From Rhodoligotrophos defluvii (lineage in GTDB: Bacteria > Pseudomonadota > Alphaproteobacteria > Rhizobiales > Im1), in the NCBI RefSeq assembly GCF_005281615.1, contig NZ_SZZM01000001.1:1291001-1355000 (forward strand): a stretch of DNA of 64,000 nucleotides. The letters run 5' to 3'. Positions 55,246 through 64,000 of this stretch are shown in pieces. The notes below the pieces were generated by a model that saw only the letters and a list, made by a program, of their open reading frames with translations, was not told the DNA's origin and searched no databases. How positions within the stretch are numbered: position 1 is the stretch's first letter; each line of letters opens with the position of its first letter. The position numbers and the translations under genes were made by a program.

Positions 55246-56892
55246 ATGCTGTTCGCGCCGAAGACCGATCTCGAAACCCATGTGGTGTCGAACCAGCCGC
55301 CGGAGCTTTCCGACCGCAACCTGTTCACCACGGATCCGGTATTCCGGGCGGCAGCCCTGCGGGAAGGAGGCGACTGGCTGGAGCAGCCCTTGTCGACACT
55401 CGGCGAGGAGGTCGGCTCCGAAGAGGTGATGAGCTGGGGGGTGGCTGCGAACCGGCACCCGCCCGAGCTGCGCGCCTTCGATCGTTTCGGGCGGCGCATC
55501 GACGAGATGAGCTTCCATCCCGCCTATCACGCGCTCATGCAGCTCGCCATGGCGCACCGGATCCACGACATCGCCTGGACCGCGAACCGCCCGGGCGGGC
55601 ATGTGGCGCATCTGGCCCTCCTTGCCCTGTTCACCCAGGCCGAGGCCGGCGTCATGTGTCCCGTCAACATGACCTATGCCAGCGTGCCGGCCCTGCGGCG
55701 GCAGCCGGATGTGACGGCGGAGTGGACGGAGAAGCTGCTGGGCGGCAGCTACGACCCGCCCCTGCGCCCGATTGCCGAGAAGAGCGGCATCACCATCGGC
55801 ATGGCCATGACCGAGAAGCAGGGTGGCAGCGACGTACGGGCGAACGAGACGCGCGCCTATCCGATCGAGGCCCGCCGTCGCGCTTTCTCCCTTTACGGCC
55901 ACAAATGGTTCTGCTCGGCCCCCATGAGCGACGGCTTCCTCACGCTCGCCCAGACCGATGCGGGATTGAGCTGCTTCCTCGTGCCGCGCATCACGCCCGA
56001 CGGCGAGCGCAATGGCATCCAGCTCATGCGGCTCAAGGACAAGCTCGGCAACCGCTCCAATGCCTCCGCCGAGATCGAATATCACGAGGCCTATGCCGAG
56101 CTGCTGGGCGAAGAGGGCCAGGGCATCAAGGTGATCATCGATATGGTGCACCACACGCGCCTGGGCACCATCGGCAGCACCCTTGGTATCATGCGCATGG
56201 CACTGGCCCAGGCGATCCACCATGTGGAGCACCGCCGCGCCTTCCAAAAGCGCTTGATCGACCAGCCTGCCATGCGCGCTGTGATCGCCGATCTCGCCCT
56301 GGATTACGAGGCGGCGGTGGCGCTGGCGATGCGCGTAGCGCGCAGCTTCGATGCGACCGATGAGGAAGGCCGCGCCTTTTCCCGGCTGTCGGTGGCCCTG
56401 GCCAAGTTCTGGCTGACCAAGCGCGCCCCCAACTTCGTCTATGAATGCATGGAGTGCCTGGGCGGGGCCGGCTATATCGAGGAAGGACCTATGCCCCGGC
56501 TCTACAGGGAAGCCCCGGTGAATGCCATCTGGGAGGGCTCGGGCAACGTCATCGCCCTCGACATCCTGCGCACCCTCGCGCGCGAGCCCGTCGCCCGCGT
56601 GGCCTATCTGGAAGAGGTGGAGCAAGCGCGCGGCGGTAACACCCGGCTGGACGGGGCGATCGACGAACTCGTGAACGGCCTATCGCGGGCAAGCTCGGAA
56701 GAGGGGCAAGCCCGGGCAACCGCCGAGCAGATGGCGGTGGTACTCGAGGCATCGCTCCTGATGCGCCATGCGCCTTCAGCCATTGCCGACAGTTTCTGCG
56801 CCGCGCGCCTCGGCGCCGACCGCCACCTCTGCTACGGCGCCGGCGGGCAGGCCGTGGCGGTTGATGCGATCATCGCACGTCACGCGGTCTGA
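55246..56892 (+). CDS. AidB-like acyl-CoA dehydrogenase family protein
   Basis: The 548-residue protein is longer than ordinary acyl-CoA dehydrogenases (about 380) and matches AidB in layout: SNQPPELSDRNLFTTDP, MAMTEKQGGSDVRANETRA, GHKWFCSAPMSDGFLTLAQT, and ECMECLGGAGYIEEGPMPRLYREAPVNAIWEGSGNVIALD with the catalytic-base region. E. coli AidB is an FAD protein induced by alkylation stress that binds DNA. Whether the present protein shares that role or is a medium-size acyl-CoA dehydrogenase cannot be decided by eye. It follows the aminotransferase gene and precedes the NAGGN operon by 250 bp. Confidence 0.87.
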   Translation: MLFAPKTDLETHVVSNQPPELSDRNLFTTDPVFRAAALREGGDWLEQPLSTLGEEVGSEEVMSWGVAANRHPPELRAFDRFGRRIDEMSFHPAYHALMQLAMAHRIHDIAWTANRPGGHVAHLALLALFTQAEAGVMCPVNMTYASVPALRRQPDVTAEWTEKLLGGSYDPPLRPIAEKSGITIGMAMTEKQGGSDVRANETRAYPIEARRRAFSLYGHKWFCSAPMSDGFLTLAQTDAGLSCFLVPRITPDGERNGIQLMRLKDKLGNRSNASAEIEYHEAYAELLGEEGQGIKVIIDMVHHTRLGTIGSTLGIMRMALAQAIHHVEHRRAFQKRLIDQPAMRAVIADLALDYEAAVALAMRVARSFDATDEEGRAFSRLSVALAKFWLTKRAPNFVYECMECLGGAGYIEEGPMPRLYREAPVNAIWEGSGNVIALDILRTLAREPVARVAYLEEVEQARGGNTRLDGAIDELVNGLSRASSEEGQARATAEQMAVVLEASLLMRHAPSAIADSFCAARLGADRHLCYGAGGQAVAVDAIIARHAV

Positions 56893-57038
56893 TCCAGTGC
56901 CGCACCCAATCCGGCCCTTCGGAATTGACCTTTGCGTCACCGGCCGTTAACATTCGCCATCGCCTCTAGGTTGTTCTAGAGATCAGCCGGTATTTCCCCG
57001 CCGGTCTATCTGGCCCCTGAGGGGCAAAATCAACAGTC

Positions 57039-57069
57039 GATCGCCCGTTTTTGGAACCAATTGGCGATC
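57039..57069 (+). promoter_or_regulatory. inverted repeat with nested hairpin in the leader of the NAGGN operon
   Basis: GATCGCC (57039-57045) pairs with GGCGATC (57063-57069), enclosing TTGG-AA-CCAA. Five bases later comes TTTTT (57074-57078). The structure lies about 70 bp upstream of asnO and looks like a terminator, attenuator or operator. A smaller hairpin GCCCC-TGA-GGGGC lies just upstream at 57013-57025. Confidence 0.45.
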
Positions 57070-57146
57070 AGGCGTTTTTAGCAGCGGCTGGGCTCTTCTG
57101 TCCTGACGCTTTGATTTATTTGACAGAATCGGGAGACACGTCACCG

Positions 57147-58925
57147 ATGTGCGGTATTTGCGGCGAGATAACCTTCGACAACAGGCCAATACCGCTTTCG
57201 TCCATCGATAGAATGACTGCCGCGCTGGAGCAGCGTGGTCCTGATTCGCAAGGCGTTATCGCGCGTGGGCGGTGGGGACTGGGCCACCGCCGCCTGCAGA
57301 TCATTGATCTGTCGCCCCGCTCCGAGCAGCCGATGACCGACCCTGACCTGGGGCTGAGCATCGTGTTCAACGGCTGCATCTACAACTATCGGGAGCTGCG
57401 GGCGGAACTGGAGGGCAAGGGCTACAGGTTCTTCTCCCAGGGCGACACCGAAGTGGTGCTGAAGGCCTATCACGCGTGGGGCGAGCGTTTCGCCGAACGG
57501 CTTACCGGCATGTTCGCCATCGCCATCATCGAGCGGGAGAGCGGCCGGCTCGTGCTCGCGCGCGACCGGCTCGGCATCAAGCCGCTCTATGTCGCGCAAA
57601 CGCCGGCGGGCCTGCGCTTCGCCTCCTCGCTTCCCGCGCTTCTGGCAGCGGAGCGCGAGAACATCGACACGAGCATCGACCCGGTGGCGTTTCAGGCCTA
57701 TATGACCTTTCACGCGGTCGTGCCGGCACCCTACACGATCCTCAAGGGTGTGCGGAAACTGCCCCCGGCGACCGTTCGCATCATCGAACCGGACGGGACT
57801 TCCCGCGACCATACCTATTGGGTGCTGTCCTTCGAACGATCCGCGGAGGACATCGAGCGCCCGGCGGAGGAATGGCGCGAGTTGCTGGCGGCCTCGCTCA
57901 CCGAAGCGGTGCGTCGGCGGATGATTGCCGACGTGCCGGTGGGCGTGCTCCTTTCGGGGGGCGTCGATTCAAGTCTCATCGTAGGTCTGCTCAATAGGCT
58001 CGGGCAGAAAGGGCTGAAAACCTTCTCCATCGGCTTCGAGGCCGCCAACCAGGAATCCGGCGACGAGTTCATCTATTCCGACCTGATCGCCGAACGCTTC
58101 GGCACGGACCACACCAAGATCTTCGTGCCGTCGGAAAAGCTGCTGGCGGCCTTGCCCGCGACCATCAGGGCCATGTCGGAGCCAATGGTCTCCTACGACA
58201 ACGTCGCCTTCTACATGCTCTCTCAGGAAGTGGCGAAGCATGTACGGGTGGTGCAGAGCGGGCAGGGCGCCGACGAGGTGTTCGGCGGCTATCACTGGTA
58301 TCCGCCGCTGGCGAATTCGAATGCGCCGGCCGACGAGTATGCCCGCGCCTTTTTCGATCGCGATCACGCGACCTTCGCCCGCCAGGTCTCGCCGGCGCTG
58401 GTCAACGGCGATGCGGCCCGCGAGTTCGTCGAGGCGCATTTCGCGCTGCCCAGGGCGACCGACGCGGTGGACAAGGCACTGCGCCTCGACACCACCGTCA
58501 TGCTGGTCGACGATCCGGTCAAGCGGGTGGACAACATGACCATGGCCGCCGGCCTCGAGGCGCGGGTGCCGTTCCTGGACCACGACCTGGTGGAGCTCGC
58601 GGCGCGGATTCCGGCGCGTCACAAGCTCCGCGACAACGGCAAGGGCATTCTCAAGGACGTCGCGCGCACGGTCATCCCGGCGGAAGTCATCGACCGGCCG
58701 AAGGGCTACTTCCCGGTTCCGGCGCTGAAGTACCTGGAAGGGCCCTATCTCGAGCTCGCCCGGGACGCCCTGACGTCGGAGGCTGCCCGGAACCGCGGAC
58801 TGTTTCGGCAGGACTACCTCGCGGCGCTGTTCGAGGATCCCAAGGGCCACATAACGCCGCTTCGCGGATCGGAGCTGTGGCAGGCGGCGTTGCTTGAAAT
58901 GTGGCTGCAGGCCAACGCAATCTGA
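57147..58925 (+). CDS. asnO: N-acetylglutaminylglutamine amidotransferase (asparagine synthase family, NAGGN operon)
   Basis: The 592-residue enzyme has an N-terminal glutaminase domain whose nucleophile Cys2 must follow Met1 (MCGICGEI), so the start is 57147 rather than the in-frame ATG at 57051. Also visible are RGPDSQG, the synthetase PP-loop VLLSGGVDSSLIVGLL near residue 262, and SGQGADEVFGGYHWYP. With the next gene it makes the amide-capped dipeptide osmolyte N-acetylglutaminylglutamine amide, by amidating N-acetylglutaminylglutamine with Gln and ATP. The three-gene layout amidotransferase, GNAT/ATP-grasp, M42 peptidase identifies the system (TIGR03103-03106 trio). Expected regulation is by osmotic stress. 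Confidence 0.93.
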   Translation: MCGICGEITFDNRPIPLSSIDRMTAALEQRGPDSQGVIARGRWGLGHRRLQIIDLSPRSEQPMTDPDLGLSIVFNGCIYNYRELRAELEGKGYRFFSQGDTEVVLKAYHAWGERFAERLTGMFAIAIIERESGRLVLARDRLGIKPLYVAQTPAGLRFASSLPALLAAERENIDTSIDPVAFQAYMTFHAVVPAPYTILKGVRKLPPATVRIIEPDGTSRDHTYWVLSFERSAEDIERPAEEWRELLAASLTEAVRRRMIADVPVGVLLSGGVDSSLIVGLLNRLGQKGLKTFSIGFEAANQESGDEFIYSDLIAERFGTDHTKIFVPSEKLLAALPATIRAMSEPMVSYDNVAFYMLSQEVAKHVRVVQSGQGADEVFGGYHWYPPLANSNAPADEYARAFFDRDHATFARQVSPALVNGDAAREFVEAHFALPRATDAVDKALRLDTTVMLVDDPVKRVDNMTMAAGLEARVPFLDHDLVELAARIPARHKLRDNGKGILKDVARTVIPAEVIDRPKGYFPVPALKYLEGPYLELARDALTSEAARNRGLFRQDYLAALFEDPKGHITPLRGSELWQAALLEMWLQANAI

Positions 58926-58944
58926 CCAAGGGCTGGGCGATATC

Positions 58945-60759
58945 ATGATGGGAGAACAGACGAGGCGAGACCGGAAAAGCTGGTCGCGCGCCATGATGGC
59001 GCATCGCTTGAACCGCTTTCGGGACACGGGCCTGGTTCCGCCGCTCGACCATGGCCCGGAAGAGGGCCCGCGCAATGTGGCGCTCGATTGCGGCTGGGGG
59101 CGGCTGCTCTTTGCTCCCACATTCGAAACCACCGAGGCGCTCGTCGAGGCACTGCGCCTGGAGAGGCCGGAGCAGCGGGATATCGCCGTCTATATCCGCG
59201 ATCCTCACGTCGTCGTGGCGGCAGCGCCGCAGGAGCTGTTCCTCGACCCCTCCCATACCTATCGGCTCGATCTGGCCACCTACCGGCAAGCAGCGGCCAA
59301 GCCGCGCGGCATTATGATCCGCCGCCTGTCTTCCCGTGAGGATGCGGATGCGGTGAACAACATCTATCTCAGCCGGAAAATGGTGCCGGTGCGGCCGGAA
59401 TTCTTCCTGTCGCGCGCACGCAGGAACAGGGCGCTGATCCATCTGGTCGCCGAGGACGTCCATACCGGCCGCGTCATCGGCACGGTGACGGGCGTCGATC
59501 ACGCGCGCATCGGCGGTCCTGGCAGCGGCATCGAGGGCTCGTCGCTCTGGTGCCTCGCCGTTGACCCCCAGGCCACCAGGCCGGGCGTGGGCGAAGCGCT
59601 GGTCCGCCATCTGGCGGAGCAGTTCCAGGCACGCGGCGCACCATGGCTCGATCTCTCGGTGCTGCACGATAACGAGCAGGCCATCGCGCTTTACGAGAAG
59701 CTCGGTTTCGTCCGGGTGCCCTGCTTTGCCGTGAAGCGCAAGAATCCCATCAACGAGGCGCTGTTCGCCCCACCGCCGCCGGACGAAGCGCGGCTGAACC
59801 CCTATGCGCGGCTGATCGTCGACGAAGCCCGCCGCCGCGGCATTCTCGTCGAGATCACCGATGCGGATGCCGGGTTCTTCCGGCTCACCTACGGCGCGCG
59901 CTCCATTCATTGCCGAGAAAGCTTGAGCGAGCTCACCTCCGCGGTCGCCATGTCGATCTGCGACGACAAGACGGTCACCCGACGCGTGGTGGCGCGTGCC
60001 GGCGTGAGGGTGCCCGATCAGATCATCGCGGGCGACATGGAAGCGCTGGAAAGCTTTCTCGCGAGATATGACCAGGTTGTCGTAAAGCCCGCCAAGGGCG
60101 AGCAAGGCAAGGGGGTCACCGTCGGCCTGAGCGATTCCGATGCCATCATGAAGGCGATCGAGCTGGCCCGCACCTTCAGCGATCGCGTGCTGATCGAGGA
60201 ATATGTGGAGGGCAGCGACCTGCGCTTGGTGGTGATCGATTACAAGCTGGTGGCGGCCGCGATCCGGCGCCCTGCCCACATCATCGGCGATGGTCACACC
60301 TCCGTGCGCGACCTCATCGAGCGCCAGAGCCGGCGGCGGGCGGCCGCCACGGGCGGTGAGTCCCGCATCCCGACGGACGAGGAGACGGAGCGCTGCCTGG
60401 CCGAGGCCGGCGTCTCCTTCGACAGCGTTCTCGAGGCCGGCCGGGAGGTGGTCGTGCGGCGCACCGCCAATCTCCACACGGGCGGCACCATCCACGACGT
60501 GACCGACCACGTGCATCCCGATCTGGTCGATGCGGCCATCCGCGCAGCCCGCGCCATCGAAATTCCGGTCACGGGGATCGACTTCGTGGTGCAGAGCCCT
60601 TATGAAGCGGATTATGTGTTCATCGAGGCCAATGAGCGCCCGGGGCTGGCCAATCACGAACCGCAGCCCACGGCGCAGCGGTTCATCGACTTGCTGTTTC
60701 CGCACTCGATGCCAGCATCGGCCCGCGCCACGTGGACCGGCGAGGCATGCTCCGGATGA
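58945..60759 (+). CDS. ngg: N-acetylglutaminylglutamine synthetase (GNAT plus ATP-grasp)
   Basis: The protein of about 604 residues joins an N-terminal GNAT acetyltransferase region (WCLAVDPQATRPGVGEALVRHLAEQF and LDLSVLHDNEQAIALYEKLGFVR, near residues 195-265) to a C-terminal ATP-grasp ligase like cyanophycin synthetase or glutathione ligases (VVVKPAKGEQGKGVTVGL and VFIEANERPGLANHEP). It would acetylate glutamine and ligate it to a second glutamine, giving the substrate of the amidotransferase upstream. Start 58945 or 58948 (adjacent Met codons) follows a weak SD; an in-frame codon at 58894 lies inside the previous gene. Its stop overlaps the start of the M42 peptidase gene. Confidence 0.93.
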   Translation: MMGEQTRRDRKSWSRAMMAHRLNRFRDTGLVPPLDHGPEEGPRNVALDCGWGRLLFAPTFETTEALVEALRLERPEQRDIAVYIRDPHVVVAAAPQELFLDPSHTYRLDLATYRQAAAKPRGIMIRRLSSREDADAVNNIYLSRKMVPVRPEFFLSRARRNRALIHLVAEDVHTGRVIGTVTGVDHARIGGPGSGIEGSSLWCLAVDPQATRPGVGEALVRHLAEQFQARGAPWLDLSVLHDNEQAIALYEKLGFVRVPCFAVKRKNPINEALFAPPPPDEARLNPYARLIVDEARRRGILVEITDADAGFFRLTYGARSIHCRESLSELTSAVAMSICDDKTVTRRVVARAGVRVPDQIIAGDMEALESFLARYDQVVVKPAKGEQGKGVTVGLSDSDAIMKAIELARTFSDRVLIEEYVEGSDLRLVVIDYKLVAAAIRRPAHIIGDGHTSVRDLIERQSRRRAAATGGESRIPTDEETERCLAEAGVSFDSVLEAGREVVVRRTANLHTGGTIHDVTDHVHPDLVDAAIRAARAIEIPVTGIDFVVQSPYEADYVFIEANERPGLANHEPQPTAQRFIDLLFPHSMPASARATWTGEACSG

Positions 60760-61913
60760 GGATTGATATCGGCTATCTCGCGGATGTGCTGGAGCGCCTC
60801 CTCGCGATACCGAGTCCGTCAGGCTACACCGACAATGTCGTTCGCGCCTGCTGCGCAGAGTTGGAGCGGCTCGGCATTCCCTTCGAGATCACCCGGCGCG
60901 GCGCCATACGCGCCGTGGTGCGCGGCGAGCATCGGCGGCCGGCCCGCGCCTTGGTCGCCCATCTGGATACGCTCGGCGCGCAGGTGCGTGCGCTCAAGGA
61001 GAACGGGCGCCTGGCCCTGGTGTCGATCGGCACCTGGTCGGCCAGGTTTGCCGAGGGCGCCCGCTGCACGATCTTTGCCGAGCGCGGCGCTTACCGCGGC
61101 AGCATTCTGCCGCTCCTGGCCTCCGGCCATGCCTATGGCGATGCGGTCGACAGCCAGCCCGCCGGCTGGGACCACGTGGAGCTGCGCGTAGATGCTTATG
61201 CGCGCAACGAGAAGGATCTGGCGGCGCTAGGGATCGCCATCGGCGACATCGTGGCCATCGATCCACAGCCCGAGTTCCTGGAGAACGGCTTCATCGTCTC
61301 GCGCCACCTCGACGACAAGGCGGGTGTCGCGGCCTTGCTCGCCGCGCTCAAGGCGGTGATGGAGAGCCAGGAGGCGCTGCCCGTCGACACCTTCTTCGTC
61401 TTCACCATATCCGAGGAGGTGGGAGTTGGGGCTGCCGCCGTGCTCACTGGCGACATCGCCTCCATGGTGACGGTCGACAACGGCACGTCCGCACCGGGCC
61501 AGAACAGCCGGGAATTTGGCGCGACCATCGCCATGGCGGATATGAGCGGCCCCTTCGATTATCACCTCACCCAGAAACTCATACGCCTGTGCCGCGATGA
61601 GGATATCCGCTATCAGCAGGACATCTTCCGCTTCTACCGGTCCGACAGCGCCTCGGCAATCGTGGCGGGGCACGACGTGCGCACGGCGCTCATCACGTTT
61701 GGGCTCGATGCCAGCCATGGCTATGAGCGCATCCATATGCATGCTCTGCGCTCCGTGGCCGAGCTGGTGACCGCCTATGTCCGCAGCCCCGTCGAGATTG
61801 AGCGCGACGCCATCGATGTCGGGCCGCTGGAGGGCTTCACCTCGCAGCCCACCGAGGAAGCCGAGCAAAAGCTCAAGCCAACCAGCGAGACTGGGGATAA
61901 CGGCGTTCGCTGA
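60756..61913 (+). CDS. M42 family metallopeptidase of the NAGGN osmoprotectant operon
   Basis: The 385-residue protein has M42 aminopeptidase metal-ligand motifs: [12 protein letters not shown] near residue 70, [15 protein letters not shown] near 185, the catalytic Glu in FTISEEVG near 222, and [13 protein letters not shown] near 245. In NAGGN loci this peptidase is a constant third gene, presumed to break down or process the dipeptide osmolyte. Start 60756 gives a 4-bp ATGA overlap with the synthetase stop; in-frame GTG 60732 and ATG 60747 are less likely. Confidence 0.92.
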   Translation: MRIDIGYLADVLERLLAIPSPSGYTDNVVRACCAELERLGIPFEITRRGAIRAVVRGEHRRPARALVAHLDTLGAQVRALKENGRLALVSIGTWSARFAEGARCTIFAERGAYRGSILPLLASGHAYGDAVDSQPAGWDHVELRVDAYARNEKDLAALGIAIGDIVAIDPQPEFLENGFIVSRHLDDKAGVAALLAALKAVMESQEALPVDTFFVFTISEEVGVGAAAVLTGDIASMVTVDNGTSAPGQNSREFGATIAMADMSGPFDYHLTQKLIRLCRDEDIRYQQDIFRFYRSDSASAIVAGHDVRTALITFGLDASHGYERIHMHALRSVAELVTAYVRSPVEIERDAIDVGPLEGFTSQPTEEAEQKLKPTSETGDNGVR

Positions 61914-62038
61914 CGCCCGGGCCCGCATCCGAGGCGGTCGATTTCGTCCCGCTCACACTCTTCGTTAACGCTGGCCTTGCTATCCAACAGGGGGATGGAA
62001 TCGGGGCGATCGACCCTTCTGAAGTCTGGCGAGTAATC

Positions 62039-64000
62039 ATGCGTTCTTCCACACGGCCTTTTACTGTCTACGATTTCTCACGCCGGACCGTCAGCCAACA
62101 TCCTTCACCGGGCGGGCAGCCCCTACCAAAAGCGCCGCCCAAGACCGGCAGAAGCAAGCTTGACGAGGTGCTGCTCGGCTCGGCCCCCGTACCGAGCTGG
62201 CTTCAGCAATTCTCGCGCGGGGCAAATGCGCGCTTCACGCGCACGCCGGACTATCTGCTGAAGTCGCGCCAGCCGCCGGCGCCGGGCGCACCAGCCGATA
62301 CTTACGAGCCAACCCTGCGCGACGAGACGGCCGAGGATGATCTGATCGCGTTCGACGAGATGCCGGACGGGGAGTGCCCGGCGCCGGCACGAACCGGCGA
62401 GCCGAGCCCCTCGAATTGGGCGGAGATCGCGTTCGCACCAGCCAATCAGGACGATGCCCTGCCGCCGCCGGCCGATGCCGAGGCGGATGTCGCTCCGGAT
62501 GAAACGGCCGGACAAGATGCGGATATGCGGGAGGCGGCCGAGGAGGCGAGGGAGCCCGCTACCCTGCTGGCCACGCCTCCCGGTTCCCCCGTGTTCAGCT
62601 TGCGGGCCTCATTCTCATGGTCTCCCTTTGGGCCGGTCAGCCCGCCGATCGCGCCGGTGGAGGAGCCACAGCCGCGGCCGGCCGCATCCACTCACGCGCC
62701 CATGCCGGCGCCTGTACCGCCTGCCGTGCCACAGCAAGCAGTGGCCGATGCAGCGCCGGTGCATCCGAGCGCCATCCCGCCGGTGCCGATCGTACGCGCG
62801 CCGAGCAGCCCGCCGGCACAGGTGGTGCCGCCCGCGCCGGCCCGGCCAGCCGCTGCCGCCAAACCGGCCCGCGCACCGTTCCCCGGGCAGCAGGCGTTTG
62901 AGCGGGACTTGCCGCCGGATCACGCGAATGGGGAATACGAATTTCCGTCTCTGTCGCTGCTTGCCCTACCGCCGGCCAGCGAGCCCTGCTACGAGCTCTC
63001 CGAGCGCTATCTCGAGGATACATCGGAGCGCCTGCAGCGCACCCTGCACGATTTCGGGGTGAAGGGTGAGATCATCGACGCCAATCCCGGCCCGGTGGTC
63101 ACCCTTTACGAGCTTGAGCCGGCGCCCGGCACCAAGCTCAGCCGCGTCATCTCGGTCTCCAGCGATATCGCACGGTCGATGAGCGCGGTTTCGGCCCGGG
63201 TGGCGGTGGTCGAAGGCCGTAACATCATCGGCATCGAGCTGCCAAACCAGCGCCGCGAGACGGTCTGGCTCAGGGAACTGCTGTCCAGCCCCGACTTTGC
63301 CGAAGCCACGGCCAAGCTCGGCCTGTGCCTCGGCAAGACCATTGGCGGCGAACCCGTCATCGCCGATCTCGCCCGCATGCCCCATCTGCTGGTGGCCGGC
63401 ACCACCGGTTCCGGCAAATCGGTGGCCATCAACACCATGATCCTGTCGCTGCTCTACCGGCACAAGCCGGAGGACTGCCGCCTGATCATGATCGACCCCA
63501 AGATGCTGGAGCTCTCCGTTTACGAGGGCATTCCGCATCTGCTCACCCCGGTGGTGACCGATCCCAAGAAGGCGGTCGTGGCGCTCAAATGGGCGGTGCG
63601 CGAGATGGAGGATCGCTACCGCAAGATGTCTCATCTCGGCGTGCGCAACATAGATGGCTTCAACGCCAGACTGGCGGAGGCGCGCGCCAAGGGCGAGACC
63701 ATCGTGCGCCGCATCCAGACCGGCGTCGACCGCGAGACCGGCGAGCTGCTCTTCGAGGAGCAGGAGATGGATCTCACAGCGCTGCCTTATATCGTGGTGA
63801 TCGTGGACGAAATGGCCGACCTGATGATGGTCGCCGGAAAGGAGATCGAGGGCGCCATCCAGCGCCTCGCCCAGATGGCGCGGGCGGCCGGCATCCATAT
63901 TGTCATGGCCACCCAGCGCCCGTCGGTCGACGTGATCACCGGCACGATCAAGGCCAATTTCCCCACCCGCATCAGCTTTCAGGTGACCTCGAAGATCGAC
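62039..64000 (+). CDS. FtsK/SpoIIIE-family DNA translocase lacking N-terminal membrane segments (partial, 3' end outside window)
   Basis: The frame opens at ATG 62039 and runs off the right edge, giving 654 residues. The first 315 or so are Pro/Ala-rich and apparently disordered ([17 protein letters not shown]), with no hydrophobic helix, unlike typical FtsK with four. Then comes the alpha domain ([42 protein letters not shown]) and the RecA-like motor with Walker A GTTGSGKS at 454-461 and Walker [15 protein letters not shown], then [25 protein letters not shown]. It should pump DNA using ATP. The missing membrane anchor suggests a second, soluble FtsK-like paralogue. It follows the M42 gene by 125 bp. 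The gamma DNA-reading domain cannot be seen. Confidence 0.9.
   Translation, partial: MRSSTRPFTVYDFSRRTVSQHPSPGGQPLPKAPPKTGRSKLDEVLLGSAPVPSWLQQFSRGANARFTRTPDYLLKSRQPPAPGAPADTYEPTLRDETAEDDLIAFDEMPDGECPAPARTGEPSPSNWAEIAFAPANQDDALPPPADAEADVAPDETAGQDADMREAAEEAREPATLLATPPGSPVFSLRASFSWSPFGPVSPPIAPVEEPQPRPAASTHAPMPAPVPPAVPQQAVADAAPVHPSAIPPVPIVRAPSSPPAQVVPPAPARPAAAAKPARAPFPGQQAFERDLPPDHANGEYEFPSLSLLALPPASEPCYELSERYLEDTSERLQRTLHDFGVKGEIIDANPGPVVTLYELEPAPGTKLSRVISVSSDIARSMSAVSARVAVVEGRNIIGIELPNQRRETVWLRELLSSPDFAEATAKLGLCLGKTIGGEPVIADLARMPHLLVAGTTGSGKSVAINTMILSLLYRHKPEDCRLIMIDPKMLELSVYEGIPHLLTPVVTDPKKAVVALKWAVREMEDRYRKMSHLGVRNIDGFNARLAEARAKGETIVRRIQTGVDRETGELLFEEQEMDLTALPYIVVIVDEMADLMMVAGKEIEGAIQRLAQMARAAGIHIVMATQRPSVDVITGTIKANFPTRISFQVTSKID

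Noticed and set aside
57013-57025. GCCCC-TGA-GGGGC hairpin as an intrinsic terminator of the AidB-like gene
   Set aside because: It is followed by CAAAATC... rather than a T-tract and lies 120 bp after the stop codon; evidence is too weak for a terminator call.
55141-60705. Very long antisense frames (494 and 672 codons) opposite the AidB-like and NAGGN genes
   Set aside because: Shadows of high G+C codon usage; opposite strands carry unmistakable enzymes.

Overview
This window looks like about 64 kb of chromosome from a high-G+C alphaproteobacterium, most probably of the order Hyphomicrobiales (Rhizobiales) or a close relative. It almost certainly contains the chromosomal replication origin and the centromere-like par locus. 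The evidence is gene order known from Caulobacter and Rhizobiales (holA, parB-parA-rsmG-mnmG-mnmE, rho, hemJ-hemE, origin, pyruvate-phosphate-dikinase regulator, maf, aroE, coaE, dnaQ), four parS-like 16-mers, a textbook CtrA-type TTAA-N7-TTAAC site, clustered GANTC (CcrM-type) methylation sites, and an alphaproteobacterial class II aroA followed by a FYDLN-acid protein gene and tRNA-Ala. Genes on either side of the putative origin are mostly transcribed away from it.

Layout. 1-5.6 kb: a partial CitE-like lyase, an FAD oxidoreductase, mobA, an L,D-transpeptidase-like gene, an OmpR-type regulator coupled to a cyclic-nucleotide-binding-fold protein, and holA. 5.6-11.2 kb: parB, parA, rsmG, mnmG and mnmE on the minus strand with four parS-like sites. 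11.3-16.4 kb: a DUF255/YyaL thioredoxin-fold protein, rho, hemJ and hemE. 16.4-16.8 kb: putative oriC. 16.8-20.5 kb: a tightly coupled operon ppsR-maf-aroE-coaE-dnaQ. 20.5-26.1 kb: a 1855-residue protein of unknown function with a two-fold internal duplication, the most novel-looking gene here.

26.3-34 kb: a dimethylglycine/sarcosine-dehydrogenase-like enzyme, then a minus-strand set made of a radical SAM/SPASM enzyme, an ABC-exporter-like protein whose nucleotide-binding motifs are all degenerate, a cNMP-binding-fold protein and an orphan amino-acid-binding protein. 34.3-41.1 kb: a plus-strand glycan cluster (fused double glycosyltransferase, GT4 enzyme, MurG-like glycosyltransferase, NodB-like protein, P-loop ATPase, small membrane protein). 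41.1-47.2 kb: a complete oligopeptide-type ABC importer. 47.2-49.3 kb: aroA, FYDLN protein, tRNA-Ala(GGC).

49.3-56.9 kb: an accessory-looking stretch with a methyltransferase-P-loop fusion, two divergent sulfotransferase genes, a phytanoyl-dioxygenase-like enzyme, a class III aminotransferase and an AidB-like acyl-CoA dehydrogenase. 57.1-61.9 kb: the three-gene NAGGN osmoprotectant operon (amidotransferase, GNAT/ATP-grasp synthetase, M42 peptidase). 62.0-64.0 kb: the first 654 codons of an FtsK-like translocase that has no N-terminal membrane segments.

No insertion sequence, phage gene, integrase or CRISPR array was recognised. Function calls rest on motifs read by eye. No database search or structure prediction was run.
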